64,000 nucleotides of DNA from Flavobacterium zhairuonense. Its GTDB lineage: Bacteria; Bacteroidota; Bacteroidia; Flavobacteriales; Flavobacteriaceae. The notes beneath the pieces are model-generated. The model ran no database searches. It worked only from the letters and a program-made list of their open reading frames with translations, and was not told the DNA's origin. Shown here in pieces: positions 27,137-36,291 of this stretch. Positions within the stretch are counted from its first letter, which is position 1; every line of letters begins with the position of its first letter. A program made the position numbers and the translations under genes. The DNA lies in NCBI RefSeq assembly GCF_004352915.1, contig NZ_SJSY01000074.1, positions 434,001 to 498,000 on the forward strand, in the 5' to 3' direction.

Positions 27137-27144
27137 TAGATTTG
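27137..27144 (+). promoter_or_regulatory. Candidate -7 box for the Gabija operon
   Basis: TAGATTTG matches TAnnTTTG exactly. Transcription would begin near 27148, with a leader of about 80 nt before the ATG at 27229. No good -33 element is seen. Confidence 0.35.
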
Positions 27145-27228
27145 TATTGCAGTTTTTTTTAGCAGTTGTTTGGTGTTTTTTATAACTGCGCCAAAGAACC
27201 AAAACATAAACCTAAATCCAGACGCAGT

Positions 27229-28017
27229 ATGCATTTTAAGAAAGAACACATAATTACGCTTCTCCAAAGGATAATCAGTTTTTCAGAACGGAATCTCAAA
27301 GGGATTACAGAGGCAGGAATAGACACCGATGACGAGCTCGATAATTTTTTTTCAGGTATGATTGTACGCCAGTATGCCATTCTGAGTGATATCAAAATAC
27401 TCTTTGAATTCAAAAAAGGGGGGTATCTGACTTCGGAAATGATTTTATTCCGATGCATTGCCGATGATTTTATCCACATCAGGTTTCTGGTAAGTCAGCA
27501 GAATGTGGAGGATGAGGTAATCAGGTTTAATGCGGACGCGATAAACAAGAATTTTAGCAAGCTTGCCGAACTGGCCACACTCAATGAAGAAAAACTAGGA
27601 GGGAATTATCCCGAATATCCCACATACGCTTCTATGGAAGACTTAAAAGAAAAAATAAAACAGGCGCCAAAGAGACAGGAGTATTTTATTGATAAGGATA
27701 ACTTCAGGTTCAAAACCTTCAAGTCGACCGGAAATCTGATAAGGGATCTTCAGGACAGCGGCTATTCGCATTCTCTGAGAAGGGCCTATTTTATCTGGCG
27801 CAAATTATCAGACCACGTGCATTATTCTAGTTTTTCCCATGAAGAAGTTCTGATAATTGACCCCGAAAAGGACCATACATATACTGAATTCGCAGAAATT
27901 ATTTATTATTCCTATTGCATAATTATCGACTGCATGAAGCATTTTCAGAGTAAATATGGTCTTGCGGCAGCCGATGACGATAACCTGGCCGAATACTACA
28001 AAGGTGCCGGGCATTAA
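27229..28017 (+). CDS. DUF5677/HEPN-like protein preceding Gabija
   Basis: The 262-residue all-helical protein resembles DUF5677-type proteins. Residues 191-198, RKLSDHVH, give an R-x4-H spacing like the RNase motif of HEPN domains, though the second position is Lys rather than the usual Asn. The ATG at 27229 is preferred to an in-frame TTG at 27166. The gap to gajA is 41 bp on the same strand, so the three genes likely share a transcript. It could be an accessory toxin or regulator of the Gabija pair, or a separate passenger; this is inference. Confidence 0.6.
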   Translation: MHFKKEHIITLLQRIISFSERNLKGITEAGIDTDDELDNFFSGMIVRQYAILSDIKILFEFKKGGYLTSEMILFRCIADDFIHIRFLVSQQNVEDEVIRFNADAINKNFSKLAELATLNEEKLGGNYPEYPTYASMEDLKEKIKQAPKRQEYFIDKDNFRFKTFKSTGNLIRDLQDSGYSHSLRRAYFIWRKLSDHVHYSSFSHEEVLIIDPEKDHTYTEFAEIIYYSYCIIIDCMKHFQSKYGLAAADDDNLAEYYKGAGH

Positions 28018-28058
28018 AAACTGGAACAGTATAAGCTGTCAATTAATATGAAATTTGT

Positions 28059-29816
28059 ATGGAACTTACCAAAGTTAAGATAAGAGGTTTTCGCAATTTT
28101 AAGGATGCGACAATAAGACTCAATCAGAAGTCACTAATCATAGGATCAAATGACATTGGCAAAACCAATTTTTTTCATGCCTTGAGGATTCTTCTGGACA
28201 GAGGTTTCTCTGATTATGACCTCGAGCCGAAGGATTCCGATTTTTATGTCTACGAGGAGGTGAATGAGTACACGATATCGCTCTATTTTGAAAATGTTAC
28301 CGAGGATTGTGTTGTTGCAAAGCTTAAAGGCAGAATAAGCGACAATGATAAATTTATGCTCCGTTATCAGGCCTTCAGGGATCCTGATACGAAAGCCAAA
28401 CATTACAAATTGTGGGCAGGGCCATCGCTTGCGAAACTCGAAGAAATAGAGGACAGGTTCTACAGGAAGGTTTTAAATGTAAAGTATATAAGTAGCAGAA
28501 GGGATTTTCACGCGTACATCAGCCGCGAAAAAAATCATCTGCTGGAAACTGCTAAAGCAAACAGGAACCCTGAACAGATTACGCAGGACGATCTGCTGTA
28601 TGAAGACATAAGAGGAGAATTGCAGCAGATAGACAAAAAAATTCCCGATCTTCATTTTATATCGTCGGCAACATCCACTATTAATGAAGAGCTGAAAAAA
28701 CTCTCCCTGCATCATGGAAAACAGGAAATTAATTTTGATGCGTCCACTTCAAATGTTGATGCCTTTATCAATAATGTTTCCATATCATCGCATACCGACG
28801 GCAAAAGCATATTGATCGGGGGAGACGGAAGACTTAATCAGATTTATCTGGCGCTGTGGGCATCCAGAAACCAGCTGACAGAGGATAACTTAAGAGAAGT
28901 GACCATATTCTGCATTGAAGAGCCTGAGGCGCATCTGCATCCACATCAGCAGCGAAAACTTGCAGATTATCTCAATGTGTCCATTGCAGGGCAGGTGCTG
29001 ATTTCATCCCATTCCCCGCAGATAGCTTCCGAGTTTAGTCCGAATTCAATTGTAAGATTGCATAAAACCGATGGTGCGGCAAAAGCGGCCTCTGACGGAT
29101 GCTCGGCTGTTATTGGAGAAGCATTTGAAGATTTTGGATACCGCATGAGCATCATTCCCGCTGAGGCATTTTTTGCCGATGTGGTATTTCTAGTGGAAGG
29201 GCCTTCGGAACAGCTCTTTTATAAAACATTGGCCACTCAGCTCGGTATAGACTTGGATCATTATAATATCAGCATCCTGATGGTCGACGGAATCGGGTTT
29301 AACGTTTTTGCAAAAATTTTAGAAGCGCTTAAAATAGAATGGGTGATGCGCACTGATAATGATATTTTTAAGCTGCCGAAAAAAGATCTTTACACTTTTG
29401 CCGGAATCAGAAGAGGAATTAACGCTTACCGTAATTACTATCAGGCTGACCCGCAAATGGAAAAGATACTAAAAGCGCATGAAGTTAATATAAGGGAATT
29501 CCCAAAGAGCATGCCAGATCCAGTCAATATCAAATCAGCGGCCGAAATTAGAAAAGCGCTCGAACCATTTAATATCTTTTTATCAGAAGTGGATCTGGAA
29601 AACGATATCTATAATTCAAAGCTTAAAAAAGAGCTTGAAACCTTTTTCGATTTGGACGATAAGGAAGAAATTCTCAAAGCAATGACAAAAAACAAGGCGA
29701 TTTTTATGTACAGGTTCATCAAGAAAAACAAAGCGGCGCTACCGAAATTAAAGGACAGCCCGCTTGCGGCACCACTTCACGTATCAGTTAAATTAGCACA
29801 GGAAATTCATAAATGA
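28059..29816 (+). CDS. gajA: GajA, Gabija OLD-family ATPase/TOPRIM nuclease
   Basis: The 585-residue protein has the ABC-type ATPase head of OLD nucleases, with Walker A GSNDIGKT at 29-36 and Walker B around Glu287-Glu288 in CIEEPEAHLHP, followed by a SSHSP motif. A C-terminal TOPRIM domain has Glu380 (VEGPSE) and Asp433-x-Asp435 as metal ligands. GajA is known to nick or cut DNA when nucleotides fall during phage replication. Size is close to the characterised 578-residue GajA. The stop overlaps the gajB start by four bases (ATGA), the usual Gabija order. Confidence 0.92.
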   Translation: MELTKVKIRGFRNFKDATIRLNQKSLIIGSNDIGKTNFFHALRILLDRGFSDYDLEPKDSDFYVYEEVNEYTISLYFENVTEDCVVAKLKGRISDNDKFMLRYQAFRDPDTKAKHYKLWAGPSLAKLEEIEDRFYRKVLNVKYISSRRDFHAYISREKNHLLETAKANRNPEQITQDDLLYEDIRGELQQIDKKIPDLHFISSATSTINEELKKLSLHHGKQEINFDASTSNVDAFINNVSISSHTDGKSILIGGDGRLNQIYLALWASRNQLTEDNLREVTIFCIEEPEAHLHPHQQRKLADYLNVSIAGQVLISSHSPQIASEFSPNSIVRLHKTDGAAKAASDGCSAVIGEAFEDFGYRMSIIPAEAFFADVVFLVEGPSEQLFYKTLATQLGIDLDHYNISILMVDGIGFNVFAKILEALKIEWVMRTDNDIFKLPKKDLYTFAGIRRGINAYRNYYQADPQMEKILKAHEVNIREFPKSMPDPVNIKSAAEIRKALEPFNIFLSEVDLENDIYNSKLKKELETFFDLDDKEEILKAMTKNKAIFMYRFIKKNKAALPKLKDSPLAAPLHVSVKLAQEIHK

Positions 29817-31465
29817 AGCCTACCAGACAGCAGGAAGCAATTATAGGTTATGATGATTCATGCGTAGTGATCGCCGCTCCGGGCAGTGGGAAAACATTTG
29901 TGATTTCCCAGAAAATAAAAAACAACTTCAAGGGGCTTCTAGAGCATCAGGGAGTAATTGCAATTTCCTATACCAATAAAGCCAGCAATGAACTCAAAAG
30001 AAGAAGCCTTTCAAACGGTGAAAATCCTAAAAGCTCTTTTTTTGGAACTATAGATAAGTTCAATCTTTCGGAAATTATTGTTCCTTTTGGAAAACAGCTA
30101 TTCGGCCTTCCTTCCGCTCCCATAGCCGTTCGAAAAAAAAGCTTTATTGACACCCCTAAGGGCAATCCTCTGGACTGGTTTGATCGCCATACGAGTTTGG
30201 ACGACCTAGACAGGGAAGCGGTGAAGCAGCTGGCATCTTATTTCGTGCAGGGGATAATATTCATTGAGACCATAGGGGTTTTTGCGAATTACATTTTTAC
30301 CAAAAGTCTGGCGTGCCGCAAATATATCACCGCTAAATATAAATATATCTATATTGACGAGTATCAGGACTCGGGTCTGCAGCAGCACGAAATTTTTTTG
30401 AAAATTGGCTCTTTGGGTATAAAAGCAATCGCAGTGGGAGATTTGAACCAGTCAATATACGGCTTTTCAGGCAAGGACTCAAAATTTCTCAATGAACTTA
30501 CCCAGAGTAAAGCGTTTAAGAATTTTAAGCTCAACAAAAATCACCGCTGTGATCCATCCATTATCAATTACAGCAATTATCTTCTCGATCCCGGTACAGA
30601 TCTGCTGGAGGTTAATGACGGAAAGAATTTTGTTTTTTTTACAAGAGTAAAAGGCAAAGAGTCAGAGATTGCCGCATGGATTAATAGTGTGTTGCCCGTC
30701 TTGATGAAAGAATTTAAAGTGGAAACTCCCAGTAAGATAGCAGTGCTCACGAGAGGAAACAGGACCGGTAGTTTGGTGTCTGCTGCCTTAAAGGCACCCC
30801 ATAAGCTGTCAGTTAGCACTGATCTGGATACCAATCTTAATATCTGGTCTTCCATTTTTACTGGTCTTCTGTATTTTATTTTTGATCCTTCCCACACATT
30901 TGTGGAAGTGGTGGAAATTTTTACAGGTTATGACCGTCTTAAAGATTCGGATCTGAAAAAATTAAGCGTATTAAAGAAAGACCTGAAAACTGCCGTTGCC
31001 GATAAAAAAAGACTGAGCGCTCCGGTATTAGAAAAAATATTCATAGAAATTGCACGGGTTATCGCTCCTGATTTATACAGTGGCGAATCAATTATCCTGC
31101 TAAGGGAAGTGCTGGACAGTTCTGCATATTTAAAGTCATATGAACCGGCAGCTGACGATGAGATTAATATTCTAACCCTTCACAAATCGAAAGGGCTTGA
31201 ATATGATGTTGTCATTCATCTGGATCTACACAAATGGGTTTTTCCGGCTATGGGGCCTAAAGACGGTAAAGACTGGAAAAACCCTGAGTATCTTAGCTAT
31301 CAGCAGGATCTTAATCTCCATTATGTGGGAGTCACAAGGGCAAGAAAAGCCTGTGTGCTGGTTTCAAGCACCCAGAGAACCAATGATAAGGGAGAAGTTA
31401 AAGAGGCAGAGGATTCCGTTTTTATCTGGCTCAATGATATAAAGGATTTAAGATGTAAAAATTGA
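29813..31465 (+). CDS. gajB: GajB, Gabija UvrD-like helicase
   Basis: The 550-residue protein is a superfamily 1A helicase. It has the early Q motif (TRQQEAI), Walker A APGSGKT at about residues 22-28, the DEYQDS box, GDLNQSIYGF and, near the C-terminus, LHKSKGLEY and VGVTRARK. In Gabija, GajB senses DNA ends or processing intermediates and activates GajA. The coupled start and adjacency to gajA make the assignment secure. It is somewhat longer than the characterised ~494-residue GajB. Confidence 0.92.
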   Translation: MKPTRQQEAIIGYDDSCVVIAAPGSGKTFVISQKIKNNFKGLLEHQGVIAISYTNKASNELKRRSLSNGENPKSSFFGTIDKFNLSEIIVPFGKQLFGLPSAPIAVRKKSFIDTPKGNPLDWFDRHTSLDDLDREAVKQLASYFVQGIIFIETIGVFANYIFTKSLACRKYITAKYKYIYIDEYQDSGLQQHEIFLKIGSLGIKAIAVGDLNQSIYGFSGKDSKFLNELTQSKAFKNFKLNKNHRCDPSIINYSNYLLDPGTDLLEVNDGKNFVFFTRVKGKESEIAAWINSVLPVLMKEFKVETPSKIAVLTRGNRTGSLVSAALKAPHKLSVSTDLDTNLNIWSSIFTGLLYFIFDPSHTFVEVVEIFTGYDRLKDSDLKKLSVLKKDLKTAVADKKRLSAPVLEKIFIEIARVIAPDLYSGESIILLREVLDSSAYLKSYEPAADDEINILTLHKSKGLEYDVVIHLDLHKWVFPAMGPKDGKDWKNPEYLSYQQDLNLHYVGVTRARKACVLVSSTQRTNDKGEVKEAEDSVFIWLNDIKDLRCKN

Positions 31466-31661
31466 ATTTCCTTTTTTCGGGGTAAGGATAAGAAGCTGGA
31501 TATTGCCCAGGATATATTTGCAGACATATGGAACGAGGAACGCTATTACAAAATTTAGGATTCACTGGGAATATTAGGTTTATGTAATTACCTTATAATA
31601 AGGATCTATAAGTTGTAAAATTACCTACAAATAATTAAATTTATTTGAAGACTTTTTTCAT

Positions 31662-31669
31662 TACTTTTG
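31662..31669 (+). promoter_or_regulatory. Candidate -7 box of the ietAS operon, implying a near-leaderless mRNA
   Basis: TACTTTTG matches TAnnTTTG exactly and ends only four bases before the ietA ATG at 31674, so the transcript would begin at or next to the start codon. A TTTG at 31644-31647 is upstream, but the spacing is about 14 bp, shorter than usual. Confidence 0.45.
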
Positions 31670-31673
31670 CGAT

Positions 31674-32627
31674 ATGGCAACAGCAGAACAATTAAAATCT
31701 TTATTACAGTCCCATTATAAGAATGATAATGAGAGATTCACTTCTATTGCACTTCAGGTGGCTGCACATGAAGCAAGACAAGGACATATGTCTATTGCAA
31801 AGGAAATACAAGATTTAGTTGACCGATCAAAGACCGATGGTTTTAAAGTGATCCGCATCAATCCAGATTTAAGCGATTTAGTTCTGGTGTATTATCCTGA
31901 GAACAGATTAAATGAATTGATACTTTCCAGTGATGTTTCCAATAAGCTAGCAAGGATTATCAGGGAGTATAAACAGCGCGATAAAATTCTAAAACACGGT
32001 CTGCATAACCGCAGGAAAGTATTGCTTTCAGGTCTTCCAGGAACAGGTAAAACAGCAACTGCTTCTGCTATTTCTGGCGAATTAAAGCTTCCATTGTATG
32101 TTGTTATGATGGATAAATTAATGACCAAATACATGGGTGAAACTGCCTCGAAGTTGCGACAGATTTTCGATATGATGGTTTCCAACAGGGGCGTCTATCT
32201 TTTTGATGAATTTGATGCAATTGGAGCAGAAAGGGCAAGGGATAATGAAGTTGGGGAAATGCGGAGAGTTTTGAATTCATTTTTGCAGTTCATCGAACAG
32301 GATTCATCAGAGAGCATCATTTTTGGTGCTACAAATAATATAAAGATATTAGATTCGGCGCTGTTTAGACGTTTTGATGATATTATCAGCTACACCTTAC
32401 CAAATAAAAATGAGATTGAGGAGCTGATTAAACTAAAACTCCATAAGTTTCTTGGAGATTTTAGCTTAAAATCTACAGTTGCGGCGGCAGAAGGGTTATC
32501 TCACGCAGAGATTACTAATGCTTGCAATGATGCTCTGAAAGAGATAATTTTAATGGATAAAAATCTGGTTACTCAAAAATTATTAGTTCAAATGATGAAA
32601 GACAGAAAAGTCAATTATAATTTATAA
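31674..32627 (+). CDS. ietA: IetA, AAA+ ATPase of the IetAS defence system
   Basis: The 317-residue protein is a single AAA+ domain after an N-terminal helical region. Walker A GLPGTGKT is at 120-127, Walker B reads YLFDEFDAI, and an arginine-finger-type FRRFD follows sensor 1. It is followed after 5 bp by a subtilisin-like protease gene. The pairing of a small AAA+ ATPase with an S8 protease is the IetAS system, known to protect against phage and first noticed in plasmid stability. The ATPase would unfold or deliver substrates to, or control, the protease. Confidence 0.85.
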   Translation: MATAEQLKSLLQSHYKNDNERFTSIALQVAAHEARQGHMSIAKEIQDLVDRSKTDGFKVIRINPDLSDLVLVYYPENRLNELILSSDVSNKLARIIREYKQRDKILKHGLHNRRKVLLSGLPGTGKTATASAISGELKLPLYVVMMDKLMTKYMGETASKLRQIFDMMVSNRGVYLFDEFDAIGAERARDNEVGEMRRVLNSFLQFIEQDSSESIIFGATNNIKILDSALFRRFDDIISYTLPNKNEIEELIKLKLHKFLGDFSLKSTVAAAEGLSHAEITNACNDALKEIILMDKNLVTQKLLVQMMKDRKVNYNL

Positions 32628-32632
32628 TAATA

Positions 32633-35125
32633 ATGAGTGAAGTTTCTAAACCGCATCTTTTTGTGAGTGATGTGCATACAGCTCAAACTTATACAACGCC
32701 TCCGAGCGGAGGAAGTGGAGATGAACTTCCCCCAAGACAAAGAAATGCGCATGGCAATTCATTATTACATTCTTTAAGCGATATCTGGCACTCACATGCA
32801 GAAGATGTAAGAATCAGAACAGACCAGGGAATACCTGTCAAAGATGGAGAGTACCTTACTTTTAAGAGTGCTGCTAATGACAGCTTAAAAATCGAATCTT
32901 TGGACTCCAGCGGAGCTGTATTATTAAACGTATCTATAGAAAAAGAAACGAATCAGCAGACTGCAACTCTCTATATTCCAGAAAACCAAAAAGGGAAGCT
33001 TACCAAAAAAGTTGAGGATTATATTGCGTTAGAAAAAAACGGTAAACCCGTTAATCAGCCATTAGTAGATAAAATAGAGGTGGTTACCAGATCTTCAATT
33101 GAAAATCTATGGAGCAGCCCTATTGAAACTCTGCCGCGCGAAGCACCGGTATGGTGTGAGTTATGGCTAGCTGTTGAGAGTGTAGATATAGAGACGTCCG
33201 TTCCCGAATTAAAACAGATATGCGAGTTCTTTGGAATAGAGATCCTTGATGAAATTTTAAGTTTTCCCCAGCGATGCATTGTAATTGTAAAAGCCGATTA
33301 TGCACAGTTATATGAACTGGTTGCGTCATTTGGCCTAATTGCTGAGATTCGTAAAACCGAAGAGTTGAATAGTTTCTGGCTTAACCAGAATATGACTGAA
33401 AATAATGCATGGATACAAGAAGCGTTGCGTTTGACTAATTTTACAAGAACCAATAATTTTATTTCGATAATGGACTCAGGCGTAAACAATGGTCCTCATT
33501 TAATTGCGCCTGCGCTGAATGATGCAAACAGATTGACCGTTGATCCAAACTGGGGAGTCAATGACAGTTTAGGGCATGGCACAAATATGGCCGGAGTCGC
33601 TCTTTACGGAAATCTAAATGCAATTCTTGAGAATAATAGCGCATTATCCATCCATCATCAGCTGGAATCAATAAAAATTTTGGATCCGGACTATCCGAAT
33701 GAGCGCAATAAATTTCCACTGATCACTCTTGACGCGGTAAATCGTGCGATAGTAAATAATCCTGAGAATAAACGAATATTCTGCATGGCCGTTACAACGG
33801 ACTTTCAGGTTGAATTCGGCAAGCCTTCAGCATATTCCTCTGTTTTGGACAGAATAATTTTTGGTGAAGATTCGAATGATAAAAAAATATTTCTGGTTAG
33901 TGCAGGTAATGTAAGAGAAGAATTTAACTGGAGAAATTACCCTGAAAGCAATCTAAATCTTTCGGTCGAAAGCCCGGCTCAGGCATGGAATGCAATTAGC
34001 GTTGGAGGTTATACGGAGAAGACCCTGCCGGATAATGTTACAGTTGCCAAAAAATTTGAACTTTCCCCATACAGCAGAACATCCTGTTCCTGGGATGCAA
34101 ACTGGCCAATTAAGCCTGAAGTTGTTTTCGAAGCAGGTAACTTGATACTGCTTGATAATGGAGATGTTGAAGGTCATGACGATCTAGATATCTTGACTGT
34201 TACAAGAAGCGATGTCAGAAATTATTTTACGACAATGAACGCCACAAGCGCGGCTACCGCTTTGGCAGCAAACTTTTTGGCTAAAATAAGGGACGTATAT
34301 CCTGAAGCTTGGGAAGAAACCCTTAGAGCATTAATGATACATTCTTCTTCATGGACTCAGGAAATGATTGATCAATTTAATATTGATGTTAATAAAGTAA
34401 GTGACGTTTTAAGACTTCTTAGAACTGTAGGATACGGTGTTCCTAATCTTCAAAAAGCAATAGAGTGCCAGAGTAATTATCTCACCTTCATATCTGAAGA
34501 AAAAATAACGCCATATAAGCTCGAAGACGGAAAAGTAAAAACTAATCAGATACACTATTACGAGTTTCCCTGGCCTAAAGAGATTTTAGAGAATTTAGGC
34601 GCCACAGATGTAACTTTAAAAGTAACGTTGTCTTATTTTGTTGAACCCAATCCGGGGGATAGAGGTTATACTACAAAGTATGCGTATCAATCAACCGCAT
34701 TGAAGTTTGGGCTAATAAATCCTGGAGAAGATTTTGATAATTTTAAATTAAGGACTAACAAAGTCAATCAAGATATTTTAAAAGAAAATCTGGGAGTTGA
34801 TAGATTAGAAGATGGGTTGATTGAAAAAGCTACAGGTTCCAGCAGATGGGCTCTTGGGGCAGATACTGTTTTTAAGGGATCTGTACACAGCAATTATTGG
34901 AAAGGTTCTGCGGCCGAAATTGCTTCTTGTAACAAATTGGCTGTATTTCCGATGGCCTCTGGATGGTGGAAAGAACTTAAAAAACAGGAAAAATACAATT
35001 CAGAACTGCGTTATTCTTTAATTGTATCTATTGAAACACCGGAGAACGTGGCTGACATATATACAACTGTAGCTGCACAAGTGGCCGTTCAGAACGAAGT
35101 TCAAATTATATTAGATCTTAGTTAG
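32633..35125 (+). CDS. ietS: IetS, subtilisin-like S8 serine protease of the IetAS system
   Basis: The 830-residue protein has no signal peptide, so it acts inside the cell, unusual for a subtilase but normal for IetS. The S8 triad is visible: Asp281 in IMDSG, His315 in GHGTNMAG and Ser539 in NATSAATAL. The first ~270 residues form an extra N-terminal region, and about 250 residues after the catalytic Ser are strand-rich. It follows ietA after 5 bp and is followed by a strong terminator, so the two form a closed operon. The triggering phage signal and the protein cut are unknown. Confidence 0.85.
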   Translation: MSEVSKPHLFVSDVHTAQTYTTPPSGGSGDELPPRQRNAHGNSLLHSLSDIWHSHAEDVRIRTDQGIPVKDGEYLTFKSAANDSLKIESLDSSGAVLLNVSIEKETNQQTATLYIPENQKGKLTKKVEDYIALEKNGKPVNQPLVDKIEVVTRSSIENLWSSPIETLPREAPVWCELWLAVESVDIETSVPELKQICEFFGIEILDEILSFPQRCIVIVKADYAQLYELVASFGLIAEIRKTEELNSFWLNQNMTENNAWIQEALRLTNFTRTNNFISIMDSGVNNGPHLIAPALNDANRLTVDPNWGVNDSLGHGTNMAGVALYGNLNAILENNSALSIHHQLESIKILDPDYPNERNKFPLITLDAVNRAIVNNPENKRIFCMAVTTDFQVEFGKPSAYSSVLDRIIFGEDSNDKKIFLVSAGNVREEFNWRNYPESNLNLSVESPAQAWNAISVGGYTEKTLPDNVTVAKKFELSPYSRTSCSWDANWPIKPEVVFEAGNLILLDNGDVEGHDDLDILTVTRSDVRNYFTTMNATSAATALAANFLAKIRDVYPEAWEETLRALMIHSSSWTQEMIDQFNIDVNKVSDVLRLLRTVGYGVPNLQKAIECQSNYLTFISEEKITPYKLEDGKVKTNQIHYYEFPWPKEILENLGATDVTLKVTLSYFVEPNPGDRGYTTKYAYQSTALKFGLINPGEDFDNFKLRTNKVNQDILKENLGVDRLEDGLIEKATGSSRWALGADTVFKGSVHSNYWKGSAAEIASCNKLAVFPMASGWWKELKKQEKYNSELRYSLIVSIETPENVADIYTTVAAQVAVQNEVQIILDLS

Positions 35126-35229
35126 TGTATACGCGATGCTGAAACCTAAAGTTGCATTTCGGAGAATATGATAGTATCGTTTTGCAATAGTCATTAAGTA
35201 CTGATTAATATTAGTTACTAATAAGTGCT

Positions 35230-35270
35230 AAACCGCTGAAAACGTAGTTTTTCAGCGGTTTTTGTTTTTT
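35230..35270 (+). terminator. Terminator of ietAS
   Basis: A perfect 13-bp stem (35230-35242 with 35249-35261) with a 6-base loop is followed by a T-rich run. It lies about 105 bp after ietS. Confidence 0.85.
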
Positions 35271-35431
35271 GAACTTTATTGTTTCTACTTTTTTTTGATC
35301 ATTTTTACTCATTTTATTTGTACCATATTTGTATCATTACATTGTAAAGTATTGATTTATAAGGAGTGTTACTTTTGAAGAAGTAAAATAATTCTTTAGT
35401 ACTAAGTAATTAGTACAAAGTATTAAGATAG

Positions 35432-35463
35432 AAAACCGAGTCAGAAATGGCTCGGTTTTTTTT
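35432..35463. terminator. Second terminator hairpin, probably bidirectional
   Basis: A perfect 9-bp stem, AAAACCGAG (35432-35440) with CTCGGTTTT (35451-35459), is followed rightward by a long T-run and leftward by four T. It lies 12 bp after the stop of the leftward gene at 35475 and may serve it. Confidence 0.65.
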
Positions 35464-35474
35464 ATATGTTTTAA

Positions 35475-36134
35475 CTAAAACTCAATATATTCATCTTCTG
35501 GATTTCTTATAATGGTGAAACCTTGTAATTCTATTTCCTCAAATTTCATTTTGATTGTTAGTTCTAAATCTTTCTTCAATTTAAATTCGATTTCTTTATA
35601 GCCTATAAATAGAACTTTTAATATGTCACCTTTTTTGGCTTCTAGTGAAAATTTTCCATCAACATCTGTTTGAACACCATTTAATGTATTTTTAATTAGT
35701 ACCGTTGCACCTGGTAACGGATTATTCTTTTCATCCAAAATAACTCCTGAATATTTGTTTTTGCCATTAGTTCTAACCTTTACTAAATCACTAAGTTGTT
35801 TCTTATCCGTTTGCTCTATTCTTATTTTGCCTTGTGCCTTTGCTGTTTGGTTTCCTAATCCTAAAAATGCAATTAGTGAAGCCGCTGCAATAATCCAGAT
35901 CGATTTTTTTTCTTTTGGAATAACCATTTCACGGTCCAATTGCGATATTCTAAATCGGCCGCAGAGTTTTTCTTCTTTTTTGTAAGCTAAAATAATTTCT
36001 CGATCTGACGATTTTGTAAAATCAATTACATTTTTTTGACATGCACTGCAGAATTTTCCCTTTTCTGTCTTTGACATTTCTAACCAATTTTCATGACAAG
36101 ATTCTGGGATTGAGATTTTAATTTTGTTTGTCAT
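35475..36134 (-). CDS. Membrane protein with N-terminal Cys-rich box and carboxypeptidase-like regulatory domain
   Basis: The 219-residue protein opens with a Cys-rich segment (C..NW..M...G.FC..C...VIDFT), common at the N-terminus of Bacteroidota membrane proteins. One membrane helix follows at about residues 77-97. The C-terminal half is a carboxypeptidase-D regulatory-like beta-sandwich (YSGVILDEKNNPLPGATVLIK, with the GVQTDVDGKF turn). That domain should face the periplasm. The function of such proteins is not established. It is divergent from corA. Confidence 0.8.
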   Translation of the reverse strand: MTNKIKISIPESCHENWLEMSKTEKGKFCSACQKNVIDFTKSSDREIILAYKKEEKLCGRFRISQLDREMVIPKEKKSIWIIAAASLIAFLGLGNQTAKAQGKIRIEQTDKKQLSDLVKVRTNGKNKYSGVILDEKNNPLPGATVLIKNTLNGVQTDVDGKFSLEAKKGDILKVLFIGYKEIEFKLKKDLELTIKMKFEEIELQGFTIIRNPEDEYIEF

Positions 36135-36291
36135 TTAATTTTGTTCCGTTTAAATGTGTTTTAAAACAAATTGCTGTTTATAAATGTAATTATTATTTTG
36201 AATCATCAGGCAATATCATCTAATGAAAATGACAATTGTCATTTCCTATTCCGATTCTTTTTCGTAATATTACTATTGTAAATTTTCATGA

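Larger units (their letters stand above)
26903..27228. other. Intergenic region with repeat remnant
   Basis: No gene is supported. A short frame from 26930 encodes about 55 residues without a recognisable domain. It overlaps the right copy of the diverged repeat (26952-27015), so it is treated as remnant DNA. A weak hairpin pairs GCATCA near 27088 with TGATGC near 27112. A -7 box for the next operon lies at 27137-27144. Confidence 0.5.
35126..35474. other. Intergenic region at the right edge of the defence island
   Basis: This 349-bp gap holds two terminator hairpins (35230-35270 and 35432-35463). Short repeats of the AGTACTnAnTAnT type occur near both, at about 35197-35226 and 35397-35416. 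No gene is supported. A short transcript could fit between the hairpins. Confidence 0.55.

Noticed and set aside
27166..27228. A longer DUF5677-like protein starting at TTG 27166
   Set aside because: An ATG at 27229 opens the helical domain directly; the extra 21 residues look non-coding, and Bacteroidota start mostly at ATG.
35197..35416. AGTAC-type repeats as attachment sites of the island
   Set aside because: They are short, imperfect and AT-rich, and both lie on the same side of the island; no partner was found on the left side.
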